A DNA stretch of 64,000 bases from Novosphingobium beihaiense (GTDB lineage: Bacteria; Pseudomonadota; Alphaproteobacteria; Sphingomonadales; Sphingomonadaceae): contig NZ_JALHLG010000005.1 in NCBI RefSeq assembly GCF_022832375.1, positions 310,001 to 374,000 on the forward strand. Direction: 5' to 3'. Shown piece after piece: positions 9,204 to 19,005 of the stretch. A program made the position numbers and the translations under genes. Under the pieces are notes generated by a model. That model was not told the origin of the DNA. It did not search any database and saw only the letters and a list, made by a program, of their open reading frames with translations. Within the stretch, counting starts at the first letter, position 1; each line of letters begins with the position of its first letter.

Positions 9204-10403
9204 TTGCGGATAGCATTGCTGGCGATGACGGAGCCTGCCGGCGCTGGACAGCCGTCCCCGCGGGCGTTCCTGCGCGTGGCCGGTGCCAGTCTTGCACAGC
9301 ATCAGTTGGGGCTGGTGCTGGCGCTCGATTGCCAGCGCGTGATTTGTTTCGCGCGCGGAACCTCTCCGGAACTCATCGCGCTGCAGCATGCTGCCGAAGA
9401 TGCCGGGCTGCAGTTCGCCATCGTGACAGGCGCCCGTCAGCTTGCCGGGCAAGTGACGGCGGCCGACGATCTCATCGTGGTGAGCGAGGGGCTGTTCGTG
9501 GAACCCGCGGTCGCCGCGCCGCTGCTGGAAGACCGCAGACCGGCAGTGCTGGTGCAGCCCGTGGAGGGGGCGCTGGCGGCAGGGTATGAGCGGATCGATA
9601 TCAACCGGGCCAGTGCCGGGATCATGAGCCTGCCCGGCCAGCTGGCCGAGCGGCTGCACGAACTGCCTGCCGATTGCGATGTTGTTTCCGCGATGACCCG
9701 GATCGCCCTGCAATCGGGTGTGCAGATGCGCGAGGTTCCAGCGGCCGCGCGCGCTGGGACAGACTGGCGCATGGTTCGCAGCGAAAACGAGGCCTACGCT
9801 CTGGAAAACGAGTGGCTGCGCCTGCGTTTCGCGGATGGGCCGACGTCGCCCGGCCGGGCGGTGGCCCGCCTTGGCGTCGTCAGTTTCGGTTCGTCGATGC
9901 TTCACGCGGGCAATGCCAGCAATGCATTGTCGGCGGGCGTGGTGGTTCTTCTTGCGATAGCGGGCGGTCTGGGCTGGTTCGGGCTGGTGCCCGGCGGGTT
10001 TCTGTTTGCTGCGCTGGCCTGGGTGCTGGCGGAGGCCAGCGGCCTGCTGCGTTCGGCCGAACGGCATGCGTTGGGCTTGCTACCTCCGGCGATCCCCCGG
10101 GCCGATGTGCTCGCATGGTTGACCGATACGGTGTTCGCGGTCTTGATCCTTGCCGATACGCCGCGCTTTACGGGGCAGCCTCTGCTGTCATGGCTGTCTG
10201 TCCCGGCAATATTGATGCTGCTTCTGGGACTTGTCCCGCGTGTGGTGAAGCGCACGGCGTCGCGCTGGATCGGAGACCGGCTTCTGCTTGGCGTGTTGTT
10301 GAGCGTGGCATCGGCGCTGGACTTGCTTCTGCCCGGGGTGCAAGTCGTGTCCATTGGCCTTATTGTGGCCGGGCTTTTGCTGGCCGGGCGCCAGCAGAAT
10401 TAG
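9204..10403 (+). CDS. Membrane protein with N-terminal nucleotidyltransferase-like domain
   Basis: About 399 aa from a TTG at 9204, chosen because GGAG lies 8 nt upstream; a TTG at 9183 or ATG at 9225 are alternatives. The first 150 residues have the alternating beta/alpha character of a MobA/IspD-like fold (LVLALDCQRVICFARG, AIVTGARQL), but the canonical pyrophosphorylase glycine motif is absent. The C-terminal 170 residues hold about five or six hydrophobic helices. I do not recognise the family. It sits between the Hpt-like gene and the pseudo-kinase pair. Confidence 0.6.
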   Translation: MRIALLAMTEPAGAGQPSPRAFLRVAGASLAQHQLGLVLALDCQRVICFARGTSPELIALQHAAEDAGLQFAIVTGARQLAGQVTAADDLIVVSEGLFVEPAVAAPLLEDRRPAVLVQPVEGALAAGYERIDINRASAGIMSLPGQLAERLHELPADCDVVSAMTRIALQSGVQMREVPAAARAGTDWRMVRSENEAYALENEWLRLRFADGPTSPGRAVARLGVVSFGSSMLHAGNASNALSAGVVVLLAIAGGLGWFGLVPGGFLFAALAWVLAEASGLLRSAERHALGLLPPAIPRADVLAWLTDTVFAVLILADTPRFTGQPLLSWLSVPAILMLLLGLVPRVVKRTASRWIGDRLLLGVLLSVASALDLLLPGVQVVSIGLIVAGLLLAGRQQN

Positions 10404-10453
10404 GTGTTCAGATCCTAACCCGGATTTAACCAAATGAGAATTAGACGGGTGGG

Positions 10454-11407
10454 ATGATCGACAGGACTGTCCAACCGGCAAGCGGAGAAAACGTGGAGGC
10501 CGTGCTGCGCGAGGAACTCGCGCGCGGCGATGCCATGGCGGAAACCGTGTTGCCCATTCTGCGCCATCTGGTCGCCGCAGAGGACAGTTCCGTGTTCAGC
10601 GATGAGATTCTCGCGCGGGTGCGCGGCATGCTGGGTGATATCGCCGGTGCCTTGCTGGCAGCTGCGGGGCACGATGGCGAACGGGCAGAAGATGCTGCCG
10701 AAGCAGAGCATCTTGCCAGTGCACTGACGGACAATCCCGCGTTGCTGGCTCACGTTCATGCTCTCGCGCTGGAATGGCATCTGACGGAAAAGATGCAGGG
10801 CCGCCTTGCGATCGATCCGGTGGTTTCGCCGCTGATGCAGGCGTTGATTGCATCGGCCGACCCGGATGTGCAGCGGCTCGCCATGACGTTTCTGGCCGCG
10901 CAGGCCCGCTGGTGCCAAGGGCTTCGGCGAATGACGCTGCCCTTGCGCGAATTGCCAGGCGATCTGTTCCATGCCGTGCTGCTGACCTTGCGGGCGCACG
11001 CCGTCCACACACCGGGCATGGCGGAGCGGGTTGCGCAGGCCGAGGCCGCGCTCCGGCAGACATATGACGAGAGCACGAGCCGTCTCGGTCTGGCATCGCG
11101 GCTGCTTGTTGAGCTGGGGGGCGAGGCGCAGGCTGCGGCCCTGTCTTTGCAGCATGGCGGTGTGGCGCTGTTCGTGACGGCGCTGTCTCACGGATCGGGG
11201 CAGGGGCGCGATGGTGTGGTCCTTGCCACACACAAGGCGCAAGTCGCGCGGCTGGCTCTGGCGCTGCGCGCGGCGGGGCTGGAACCTTCCGCCGTTGAGG
11301 AACAGTTCCTGGCGCTGCATCCGGACGTGACATTGCCGCCCGGTTTCGATCGCGTCAGTCCCGATCTGGCGGCATCGGTTCTCTCATCGGGGCGCTATCC
11401 GGGATGA
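10454..11407 (+). CDS. Helical repeat protein, unknown (possibly DUF2336-like)
   Basis: A 317-aa soluble, Ala/Leu-rich helical protein (ELARGDAMAETVLPILRHLV, LGDIAGALLAAAG). Size, HEAT-like pattern and position upstream of a signalling protein recall the alphaproteobacterial DUF2336 family; this is a guess from character, not from a signature motif. The stop overlaps the ATG of the histidine-kinase-like gene (ATGA), so the two are probably made together and may work together. Confidence 0.55.
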   Translation: MIDRTVQPASGENVEAVLREELARGDAMAETVLPILRHLVAAEDSSVFSDEILARVRGMLGDIAGALLAAAGHDGERAEDAAEAEHLASALTDNPALLAHVHALALEWHLTEKMQGRLAIDPVVSPLMQALIASADPDVQRLAMTFLAAQARWCQGLRRMTLPLRELPGDLFHAVLLTLRAHAVHTPGMAERVAQAEAALRQTYDESTSRLGLASRLLVELGGEAQAAALSLQHGGVALFVTALSHGSGQGRDGVVLATHKAQVARLALALRAAGLEPSAVEEQFLALHPDVTLPPGFDRVSPDLAASVLSSGRYPG

Positions 11408-12792
11408 TGGCCGAAGAGGGAACCGTTCTGGCCCGCGCGGAAAGTGATGCCGAGGACCGGCTGCTGCGTGCGGATGAGCCGCTGTCCGGGCTGCAGTTGC
11501 GCTGCGGCGGGGAGCTGCCCGGTACGATCGCGATTCCCGAACTGCTCGAACTGGTCCGCAAGGCGCGGCGCTATGGCTTTCGCGTTGCCCGTGCCGTCAG
11601 TGCGCATGACGGGCTGGAAACGGTAACGGCCTGGGCCGAAGTCGATCCGCAGGGGGAAGGGCAAGGGTGTGTCATCCGTCTGCGCAGTTGGCATGCAACG
11701 CCGGTTCCGGTGGAAGACAGCGCGGCGGCCGAAGGGCGCCGCACGCTGACGGCACGCCATCTCGCCGAGCTTTCCGCCCAGCTCGATGCCGGGCAGCGGG
11801 TGCTGACGGTCGTGTCCGACAGCCCGGATCTGGCCGAAGTGACGGCGGCGATGGAAGCGGGGATCGGACGGCCCTGGACCGATTTCCTGCCGCTGGAGGA
11901 TTTCGCCCACCAGCAGCCGTTGCACTGGCGCCTGCTCGATGGCGCGCGCGTGGCGGTGCCGGGCACGGAACGCGCCTGGCAAGTTGCGCTCATCCCGCAT
12001 ATGCAGCCAGGGTTTGATCCTGCCGGTTTCGAACTGCTGCTGCTCTCTGACGAGGCCGTGATCGAGGGGGCTGTTGTCCCCACGGTGCCGACGGTTCCGC
12101 TCGTGCCTGCGCGCCGGAGCCTTGTCGGCCAGGATATCGCGCCGGTGCTCAAGCAGCCGATCTCGCGGATCATCGCCAATGCCGAGACGATCCGCACCCG
12201 GCTCGCCGGGCCGCTGCCCGACGCCTATTCGGAATATGCCGGGGAAATTGCCAGCGCGGGCAAGCTGTTGCTCGAACTGCTCGATGACATGGCGGATCTC
12301 GAAGTGGTTGAGTCCGAAGGGTTCAGCACGGCGCCTGACCGTATCGACTTGTCCGAAGTCGCGCGGCAGGCAGCGGGAATTCTGGGCGTGCGGGCGCGTG
12401 AGAAAGGCATCGTCATCGAGGCGCCGCACCCGTCCGATCAGCTTCGCGCAATTGCCGAGTTCCGCCGGGTCTTGCAGGTGCTGCTCAATCTCATCGGCAA
12501 TGCAATCCGCTATTCGCCCGAGAATTCGCACATCTGGATCCGGCTGGAGGACATGGGCGAGCGCGCCCGGGTAATCGTGGCCGACCAGGGGCCGGGTGTT
12601 TCCGAGGAGCAGCAGGCCTGCATGTTCGAAAAGTACGAGCGGCTGGGGCGCAGCGGCGATGGCGGCACCGGGCTTGGGCTCTACATCTCGCGCAGCCTGG
12701 CAAAGGCCATGGGGGGCGAGCTTTCGGTGGACAGCGCGCCGGGGCAGGGCGCCCGTTTCATGCTGGACGTGCCCTCGGACCCGCAGGCCTGA
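11404..12792 (+). CDS. Histidine-kinase-like protein lacking the phosphoacceptor His
   Basis: A 462-aa soluble protein. The C-terminal HATPase domain is complete: N box NLIGNAIRYSPE, G1 DQGPGVS, an F box around ACMFEKYERLG, and G2 GTGLGLYIS. Just before it, APVLKQPISRIIANAETI aligns with the usual H-box pattern HELRTPLNAIIGFAE, but the His position is Pro247. The N-terminal 230 residues are an unrecognised sensor-like region with no membrane helix. Without the His it may act as an ATP-binding pseudo-kinase or phosphatase, or regulate a partner kinase. It overlaps the 317-aa gene by 4 nt. Confidence 0.8.
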   Translation: MMAEEGTVLARAESDAEDRLLRADEPLSGLQLRCGGELPGTIAIPELLELVRKARRYGFRVARAVSAHDGLETVTAWAEVDPQGEGQGCVIRLRSWHATPVPVEDSAAAEGRRTLTARHLAELSAQLDAGQRVLTVVSDSPDLAEVTAAMEAGIGRPWTDFLPLEDFAHQQPLHWRLLDGARVAVPGTERAWQVALIPHMQPGFDPAGFELLLLSDEAVIEGAVVPTVPTVPLVPARRSLVGQDIAPVLKQPISRIIANAETIRTRLAGPLPDAYSEYAGEIASAGKLLLELLDDMADLEVVESEGFSTAPDRIDLSEVARQAAGILGVRAREKGIVIEAPHPSDQLRAIAEFRRVLQVLLNLIGNAIRYSPENSHIWIRLEDMGERARVIVADQGPGVSEEQQACMFEKYERLGRSGDGGTGLGLYISRSLAKAMGGELSVDSAPGQGARFMLDVPSDPQA

Positions 12793-12804
12793 TGGAGCCC
12801 TGAT

Positions 12805-13014
12805 TCAGCGGCGCCCGTTGCCGCGCCAGAGGAGCCAGAGCAGGATAAAGCCGACCGCCGCCAGCACCGCGCCGCGTATGGCCCAGGTCCTGTCCGCCAG
12901 CATGAAGCTTTCCGCCGGCCACATCAGCACGCCTGTGCCCTGGCAGACCCACAGCGCACCCATGGCAACGGCGAGCACGCCGAAAACGAAGGCAATGATC
13001 CTCAAAAACAGCAT
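12805..13014 (-). CDS. Small two-helix membrane protein
   Basis: About 69 aa from ATG 13014 (MLFLRIIAFVFGVLAVAMGA), with a purine-rich GGGAAG upstream. The frame extends to 13107 but the added residues do not look coded. Two membrane helices flank a short loop (CQGTGVLMWPAESFMLADRT), and the tail is basic (WRGNGRR). It is convergent with the kinase-like gene, ending 12 nt from its stop. Function unknown. Confidence 0.6.
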   Translation of the reverse strand: MLFLRIIAFVFGVLAVAMGALWVCQGTGVLMWPAESFMLADRTWAIRGAVLAAVGFILLWLLWRGNGRR

Positions 13015-13188
13015 GATGTTGTCGCTTCCCGCCCAGAAGGCTGAAACGATGCAGCCCCGATACGGCAAGATTGTGGCCGTATCCGGCCGAATGTCCAGTG
13101 CTTCCATTGCTGTGTAAGAAAGGTTCGTAGCGCGGCGATCCGGTGCTATTGGTGCGCCGTATGGGAAGCATCTGGCCTGACTTTGAAA

Positions 13189-15321
13189 ATGGATGACTTG
13201 CGCAGGGTTCCCCCGTTTGACGATGACGGGATGGATTTCGATCTGCCAGACGGCGGGATCGCGTCAGAATCCGAAGAAGGGCCGAAGCGGCGCCATATGC
13301 GGCGCCATACGCGGCGCTGGTATGCCGTGCGTATTCTGGCCGCGATGCTGCTGGGCTTCTTCCTGATTGTGGGCTGGCTGGCCGTGACGGCGCCGCTGTC
13401 GAAGTCTCTTCAGCCGATCTCGCCGCCCCAGATCACGCTGCTGGCAGCCGACGGCACGCCCATCGCGCGCAACGGGGCCATGGTGGAAGCCCCTGTCGAG
13501 ATTGCGAAGCTTCCCCAACATGTGCCCCAGGCCTTCCTCGCGATCGAGGACCGCCGCTTCTACAGTCACTGGGGCATAGACCCGCGTGGTCTGGCCCGCG
13601 CCTTGTGGACCAACATGACGACGGGCCGCACCGAAGGCGGCAGCACGATCACGCAGCAGCTTGCCAAGTTCACTTTCCTGAATTCCGACCGCACGCTGGG
13701 GCGCAAGGCACGGGAGATGCTGATCGCTTTCTGGCTGGAAGCCTGGCTGACCAAGGACCAGATTCTGCAGCGCTATCTCTCCAATGCCTATTTTGGAGAC
13801 AATGCCTATGGCCTTCGGGCCGCCTCGCTGCACTATTTCCACCGCCAGCCGGAGAAGCTGACACTGGGCCAGAGTGCGATGCTGGCAGGGCTGATGAAGG
13901 CACCTTCCAGGCTCGCGCCGAGCCGCCACTACGAGCGCGCCGAACAGCGCATGCGCGTTGTTCTTCATGCCATGGCCGAAGCGGGCTATCTGACGCAGGA
14001 ACAGGCAAAAGCCGTGCGTGCGCCGCGTCTGGATGTGCGCACGAAGGCGGACCTGCCGACGGGCACGTACTTCGCCGACTGGGCCTTGCCGCAGGCCCGC
14101 GCGCTCGATCAGGATAGCTACGCGAAGGAAACCTATACGACGACACTGGACGCCCGCCTGCAGGGCTATGCGCGCCGGGCCATTGCCCGTGCCGGACTGG
14201 GCAAGGCGCAAGTGGCGCTGGTGGCGATGCACCCGAACGGAGAAGTCGTGGCGATGGTGGGCGGCAAGGACTATGCCCAGTCTCCGTTTAACCGGGCCAC
14301 GCAGGCCCAGCGCCAGCCGGGATCGACGTTCAAGCTGTTCGTCTATCTGGCGGCGCTGAGCGAAGGCATGAAGCCATCCGATACGATCGCGAACACGCCG
14401 TTCACGGCTGGCAGTTACCGGCCGGAGAATGCAGGCGGCCACTATTCGCAGACGATCACGCTGGAGGATGCCTTTGCGCATTCCAGTAATGTCGCTGCGG
14501 TCCGGCTGCTCAACAAGGCAGGCGATGCTGCCGTGATCCGCATGGCGCGTTCGCTGGGAGTGACATCGCCGCTGCCCGAAGGCGATCCCAGCATTGCCCT
14601 GGGCACGGCCACGATGAATCTTCTGGACCTGACCGCCGCCTATGCCGGGGTGGCCGGAAACCGCTTTCCCGTGAAGCCGACGGCATTCCCGGCGGAAGAG
14701 GAGGGATGGTTCGACGGACTGCTGGGGCGCAAGCACAGCCTTTCAAAGGATGTGCACGCCGATATCGAGAAAATGCTCCGCGCGGCGGTGAACCGGGGCA
14801 CCGGCCGCGCCGCGATGCTGCAAGCCCCCAACTATGGCAAGACCGGCACCAGCCAGCAAAACCGGGATGCGCTTTTCGTGGGATATGCGGGCGGTCTGGT
14901 CGTGGGCGTGTGGGTCGGAAACGATGACAATTCGCCGCTGAAAGGCGTTTCGGGCGGGACTGTTCCGGCCCGCATCTGGCGCGATTTCATGAAGCAGGCG
15001 CTGGGTGAAAAAACCGCGCCCGAGCCTGCGCCGCGTCCCGATCCCGCCGGTCCCGTGCAGCCGCTCGACCTTCCCGATCTTGGCGAAATCCCGCTTGGCG
15101 ATGTCGGTAATTTGCGCTTCGAGAATGGCGAGGCGATCATCAGGGGCCAGATCGATGGCAATCCGATTGACCTGCACATCGATAACGGCGGCCTCAGGAT
15201 CGATGGCGGCACAGTCTCCGGCGATCTCGGCAAGGCCCGCAGCGAAGTGCAGCGCGCGCTGGACGAGGCGGCCGAGGCGAAACGCAAGGCGGCGGAAGAG
15301 GCTCAGAATACAGGCCCCTAG
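13189..15321 (+). CDS. Penicillin-binding protein 1A (transglycosylase/transpeptidase)
   Basis: Bifunctional peptidoglycan synthase of about 710 aa. After a cytoplasmic, Arg-rich N terminus there is one membrane anchor (about residues 46-68). The GT51 domain follows with IEDRRFYSHWGIDPRG and EGGSTITQQLAKF. The transpeptidase shows SxxK at Ser379-Lys382 (PGSTFKLF), SSN, and KTGT at 551-554. The C-terminal 100 residues are Pro-rich then Ala/Glu-rich, a lineage-specific extension. I choose ATG 13189; a TTG two codons upstream is possible. A short overlapping frame from ATG 13161 (11 codons) lies just before it and may be incidental. Confidence 0.93.
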   Translation: MDDLRRVPPFDDDGMDFDLPDGGIASESEEGPKRRHMRRHTRRWYAVRILAAMLLGFFLIVGWLAVTAPLSKSLQPISPPQITLLAADGTPIARNGAMVEAPVEIAKLPQHVPQAFLAIEDRRFYSHWGIDPRGLARALWTNMTTGRTEGGSTITQQLAKFTFLNSDRTLGRKAREMLIAFWLEAWLTKDQILQRYLSNAYFGDNAYGLRAASLHYFHRQPEKLTLGQSAMLAGLMKAPSRLAPSRHYERAEQRMRVVLHAMAEAGYLTQEQAKAVRAPRLDVRTKADLPTGTYFADWALPQARALDQDSYAKETYTTTLDARLQGYARRAIARAGLGKAQVALVAMHPNGEVVAMVGGKDYAQSPFNRATQAQRQPGSTFKLFVYLAALSEGMKPSDTIANTPFTAGSYRPENAGGHYSQTITLEDAFAHSSNVAAVRLLNKAGDAAVIRMARSLGVTSPLPEGDPSIALGTATMNLLDLTAAYAGVAGNRFPVKPTAFPAEEEGWFDGLLGRKHSLSKDVHADIEKMLRAAVNRGTGRAAMLQAPNYGKTGTSQQNRDALFVGYAGGLVVGVWVGNDDNSPLKGVSGGTVPARIWRDFMKQALGEKTAPEPAPRPDPAGPVQPLDLPDLGEIPLGDVGNLRFENGEAIIRGQIDGNPIDLHIDNGGLRIDGGTVSGDLGKARSEVQRALDEAAEAKRKAAEEAQNTGP

Positions 15322-15587
15322 GAGCAAGACTTATGCCGCGAAGAAGCATGACATTGCGAAACTGTTGATGTTCTTCCCGGCCTGAGGGTCTACCATCGGG
15401 CGTCGACTCGATGGACACAGCATGGAAAGCCGATGCTGATGACTCTCGCCAATCTTGTCTGCTTTCTTGTCCCCCCATGCGCGGAGCAGGGGTGTGGTAC
15501 AGCCGCAACCGTTTCGCGGTATCCGGCCGCGTGTGCGCCGCCGTGCCCGCCCCGATCGACGAACAACGCTATGACCAGGAGGTTGGT

Positions 15588-16151
15588 ATGCGGACTTTGA
15601 CGATTGGTGCCGTTCTTGCCGTAACGCTTGCTGCCGGGGCCGCCGCTTATGCGGGATCGGCTCCCCCGGCCGGGATGCAGGGCGAAAGCCGCGGTTCGGG
15701 GCTCATGCAAATGGGCATGGGGCAGATGGGGATGGGGCAGATGGGGATGGGGCCGGGGCGCCGGGGAGGCGGGCCTATCCCGCGGCACCGGGCGGCCATG
15801 ATGCATGGCATTCCCGAGCCCTATAAATCGATGACCAATCCTTTGCCTGGAACGGCCGAAACGCTGAAGCGCGGGGCCAGGGTCTATGCTGCGACTTGTG
15901 CTGCATGCCACGGCGCGCAAGGATTGGGTGACGGACCAGCGGCCGCCGGTCTGACACCGCCTCCGGGCGATCTGGCCTGGCTGGCGAACCGGCCCATGGG
16001 GCAGTGGGATCCGTTTATCTACTGGTCCGTGGCAGAGGGCGGCGCCCAGTTCGGGTCGGCCATGCCTGCCTACAAGGAAAGCCTTACTCCGGACGAGATA
16101 TGGGCCGTGACCGCCTATATCCAGGCGCATTTCCCGAAGACCTCGAAGTAG
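15588..16151 (+). CDS. Periplasmic c-type cytochrome with Met-rich repeat
   Basis: A 187-aa secreted mono-haem cytochrome. The signal peptide is residues 1-22 (MRTLTIGAVLAVTLAAGAA...), then a low-complexity GM/QMG repeat around residues 39-58, then a cytochrome c domain with CAACH at 104-108. A probable distal Met ligand lies in SAMPAYKE. The ATG is fixed by AGGAGG 7-12 nt upstream. It stands alone between PBP1A and the bidirectional terminator before gltA. It may accept electrons from a periplasmic dehydrogenase or feed an oxidase; no partner gene is adjacent. The Met-rich stretch could bind copper, which is speculation. Confidence 0.85.
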   Translation: MRTLTIGAVLAVTLAAGAAAYAGSAPPAGMQGESRGSGLMQMGMGQMGMGQMGMGPGRRGGGPIPRHRAAMMHGIPEPYKSMTNPLPGTAETLKRGARVYAATCAACHGAQGLGDGPAAAGLTPPPGDLAWLANRPMGQWDPFIYWSVAEGGAQFGSAMPAYKESLTPDEIWAVTAYIQAHFPKTSK

Positions 16152-16186
16152 AGGGAGCAAGGCCCGCCGCCGTGCGGACCGGACAT

Positions 16187-16224
16187 AAAGAAAAAGCCCC
16201 CGCTTTCGCGAGGGCTTTTTCTTT
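16187..16224. terminator. Bidirectional Rho-independent terminator
   Basis: An A-tract, a GC stem and a T-tract: AAAGAAAAAGCCC at 16187-16199 pairs with GGGCTTTTTCTTT at 16212-16224. It lies between the convergent cytochrome (+) and gltA (-) genes and has U-tracts on both strands, so it can end both transcripts. Confidence 0.92.
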
Positions 16225-16246
16225 ATGCGATCGCTCGCGGCTGGTT

Positions 16247-17530
16247 TCAACGCTTGTCGAGCGGAATGTAATCGCGCTGCGTCGGGCCAGTGTAGAGCTG
16301 GCGCGGACGGCCGATCTTCTGGCCGGGGTCCGAGATCATTTCGTTCCACTGCGCCACCCAGCCCACAGTGCGGGCGAGGGCAAAGAGCACGGTGAACATC
16401 GTGGTCGGGAAGCCAATCGCGTTGAGGATGATGCCCGAGTAGAAGTCCACGTTGGGGAACAGCTTCTTCTCGACGAAGTACGGATCGCTGAGCGCGATTT
16501 CCTCAAGCCGCAGCGCGGTTTCGAACAGCGGATCGTCGACCTTGAGCGCTTCGAACACTTCGCGCACGGTGGACTGCATGACAGTCGCGCGCGGGTCGTA
16601 GTTCTTGTAGACGCGGTGGCCGAAGCCCATCAGGCGGAACGGGTCGTTCTTGTCCTTGGCGCGCTCGATGTAGTGCGGGATCTTGTCCGGCGTGCCGATT
16701 TCCTTGAGCATGTTGAGCGCGGCTTCGTTCGCGCCGCCATGGGCCGGGCCCCACAGGCAGGCAATGCCGGCCGCGATGCAGGCGAACGGGTTCGCACCCG
16801 ACGAACCGGCGAGACGCACGGTCGAGGTCGAGGCGTTCTGCTCGTGGTCGGCGTGGAGGATGAAGATGCGGTCCATCGCCTTTTCGACAGCGGGGATCAC
16901 TTCGTATTCCTCGGCCGGAACGCCGAACGTCATGCGCAGGAAGTTGCCGGTGTAGGACAGGCTGTTGTCCGGATAGAGGAACGGCTGGCCGACGGCGTAC
17001 TTGAACGCCATGGCCGCGATCGTCGGCATCTTGGCGATCAGGCGGTGGCTGGCGATCTTGCGCTGAAGCGGATCGGAGATGTCGGTGGAATCGTGATAGA
17101 ACGCCGACAGCGCGCCGACCACGCCGCACATGATCGCCATCGGGTGCGCATCGCGGCGGAAACCCTGATAGAACGTGCGCAGCTGCTCGTGCAGCATGGT
17201 GTGGCGGCTGATGGTGAATTCGAAGGTTTCCAGCTCTTCCTTGCTCGGCAGTTCACCATTGAGCAGCAGGTAGCTGACTTCCATGAAGGACGAATTCTCG
17301 GCCAGCTGGCCGATGGGATAGCCACGGTGGAGCAGAACGCCTTCGTCACCGTCGATATAGGTCAGGGCGCTTTCGCAGCTGGCGGTCGAGGTGAAGCCCG
17401 GGTCGAACGTAAACATGCCCGCCTGGCCATAGAGCTTGCGGATATCGACAACGTCCGGACCCACGCTGCCCTTCAGGACAGGATAGTCGTATTCAGCGCC
17501 GCCGGCGCCCAGTTTGACCTGATCACCCAC
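16247..17530 (-). CDS. gltA: Citrate synthase
   Basis: Condenses oxaloacetate and acetyl-CoA to citrate at the entry of the TCA cycle. The 427-aa protein has the type I (hexameric) layout with an N-terminal beta domain ([16 protein letters not shown]). Catalytic regions are visible: [11 protein letters not shown] with the active His, [13 protein letters not shown], and the C-terminal arginine region [10 protein letters not shown]. The start codon is GTG at 17530, with AAGGAGAAA upstream. It lies 12 nt after gltX on the same strand, so the two are probably one transcript. Confidence 0.97.
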   Translation of the reverse strand: MGDQVKLGAGGAEYDYPVLKGSVGPDVVDIRKLYGQAGMFTFDPGFTSTASCESALTYIDGDEGVLLHRGYPIGQLAENSSFMEVSYLLLNGELPSKEELETFEFTISRHTMLHEQLRTFYQGFRRDAHPMAIMCGVVGALSAFYHDSTDISDPLQRKIASHRLIAKMPTIAAMAFKYAVGQPFLYPDNSLSYTGNFLRMTFGVPAEEYEVIPAVEKAMDRIFILHADHEQNASTSTVRLAGSSGANPFACIAAGIACLWGPAHGGANEAALNMLKEIGTPDKIPHYIERAKDKNDPFRLMGFGHRVYKNYDPRATVMQSTVREVFEALKVDDPLFETALRLEEIALSDPYFVEKKLFPNVDFYSGIILNAIGFPTTMFTVLFALARTVGWVAQWNEMISDPGQKIGRPRQLYTGPTQRDYIPLDKR

Positions 17531-17542
17531 CAGTTTTTCTCC

Positions 17543-18985
17543 TTATGCTTGAGACCCGGCCGGAACCTCCGCCTGCGCGCCAATGCGCGCAAGGCTCTCA
17601 TCCCTGCCGAGCAATACCAAAACGTCGAATATCCCTGGCGATGTCGTCTGACCCGTCAGGGCTGCCCGCAACGGTTGTGCGAGCTTGCCGAGTCCCAGTC
17701 CCAGTTCCCCGGCCATTGCTTTCAGGTTGGCTTCCAGGCCTTCCAGAGTCCATTCGGGCTCTGCGGACAGGCGCTCGTGAATCGCGGCAAGGCGCCCCCG
17801 CGCCTCGCCGGTCAGGAGCCCTTGCGCCTTCTCGGTCATGTCGAGCGGACGCTTGGCGAACAGGAAGGCGGCACCTTCTGCAAGATCGTTGAGGTCCTTG
17901 GCGCGGACCTTGAGCACGGGCATCGCGCGCGTCAGCAAGCCGAGGTCCGCATCGCCGCCAAGGCGGGGCAGGACCAGCTCCGCAAGCCGCTCATCGCTGG
18001 CTTCGCGCAAGTAATGTCCGTTGAGATTCTGAAGCTTGGCAAGATCGAAGCGAGACGGTGACTTGCCGACGTGCGCGATATCGAACCATTCCACGGCCTG
18101 CTCGCGGGCGATGATTTCCTCGTCGCCATGGCCCCAGCCAAGCCGGAGCAGATAGTTGAACAGCGCTTCGGACAGCACGCCCAGTTCGTCGCGGTAGGTA
18201 TCGACGCCCAGCGCGCCGTGGCGCTTGGACATCTTCGCGCCGTCCGCACCGTGGATCAGCGGAACATGGGCATATTCGGGAATGTCCCAGCCCATGCCCT
18301 TGAGGATCACGAGCTGGCGGAACGCGTTGTTGAGGTGATCGTCGCCGCGGATCACGTGGGTGACGCCCATGTCGTTGTCGTCCACAACGACCGCGAGCAT
18401 ATACGTCGGCGTGCCGTCGCTGCGCAGGATCACGAAATCGTCGATCTCCGCGTTCTGCACGGTGACCGCGCCCTGCACGAGATCCTCGATAACCGTCTCA
18501 CCTTCGCGCGGGGCCTTGATACGCACGACGTAGGGCTGGCCTTCGGGCCAGGTGGAGGGATCGGCGTCGCGCCATTCGCTGTCGATCCGGAACGGGCGGC
18601 GCTCTTCCTGTGCCTTCTGGCGGCGCTCGGCGAGTTCCTCGGGTGTGAGGTAACAGCGGTAGGCGCAGCCTTTTTCCAGCAGTTCGGCCGCAACTTCGGC
18701 GTGCCGCTGCGAGCGGGCGAACTGGAATACCGGTTCTTCGTCGCCATCGAGGCCGAGCCAGCGCAACCCGTCGAAAATGGCTTCGATAGCCGCATCAGTC
18801 GAGCGGGCGCGGTCGGTATCTTCGATACGCAAGAGATAGGTGCCGCCGTGATGGCGGGCATAGAGCCAGTTGAACAGCGCGGTGCGGGCGCCGCCGATAT
18901 GCAGGAAGCCGGTGGGCGAAGGAGCAAAGCGCGTTACGACAGGCTTCTTGCCAGCCGTTCCACCCGATGCACTGCCGCTTGCCAT
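17543..18985 (-). CDS. gltX: Glutamate--tRNA ligase
   Basis: Class I aminoacyl-tRNA synthetase charging tRNA-Glu (in many alphaproteobacteria also tRNA-Gln for the amidotransferase route). Motifs are [20 protein letters not shown] (the HIGH motif appears as HIGG) near the N terminus and KMSKRHG in the middle. At 480 aa it has the normal length; the C-terminal half is the helical anticodon-binding domain. The ATG at 18985 is close to or overlaps the 5' end of the divergent comEC frame, so the two share a very short promoter region. Confidence 0.96.
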   Translation of the reverse strand: MASGSASGGTAGKKPVVTRFAPSPTGFLHIGGARTALFNWLYARHHGGTYLLRIEDTDRARSTDAAIEAIFDGLRWLGLDGDEEPVFQFARSQRHAEVAAELLEKGCAYRCYLTPEELAERRQKAQEERRPFRIDSEWRDADPSTWPEGQPYVVRIKAPREGETVIEDLVQGAVTVQNAEIDDFVILRSDGTPTYMLAVVVDDNDMGVTHVIRGDDHLNNAFRQLVILKGMGWDIPEYAHVPLIHGADGAKMSKRHGALGVDTYRDELGVLSEALFNYLLRLGWGHGDEEIIAREQAVEWFDIAHVGKSPSRFDLAKLQNLNGHYLREASDERLAELVLPRLGGDADLGLLTRAMPVLKVRAKDLNDLAEGAAFLFAKRPLDMTEKAQGLLTGEARGRLAAIHERLSAEPEWTLEGLEANLKAMAGELGLGLGKLAQPLRAALTGQTTSPGIFDVLVLLGRDESLARIGAQAEVPAGSQA

Positions 18986-19005
18986 TACTTCTGCCTTCCT
19001 GTCCT

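Noticed and set aside
13161..13194. 11-codon frame just before PBP1A as a leader peptide
   Set aside because: Short, no supporting RBS or hairpin structure; likely incidental overlap with the true start at 13189.
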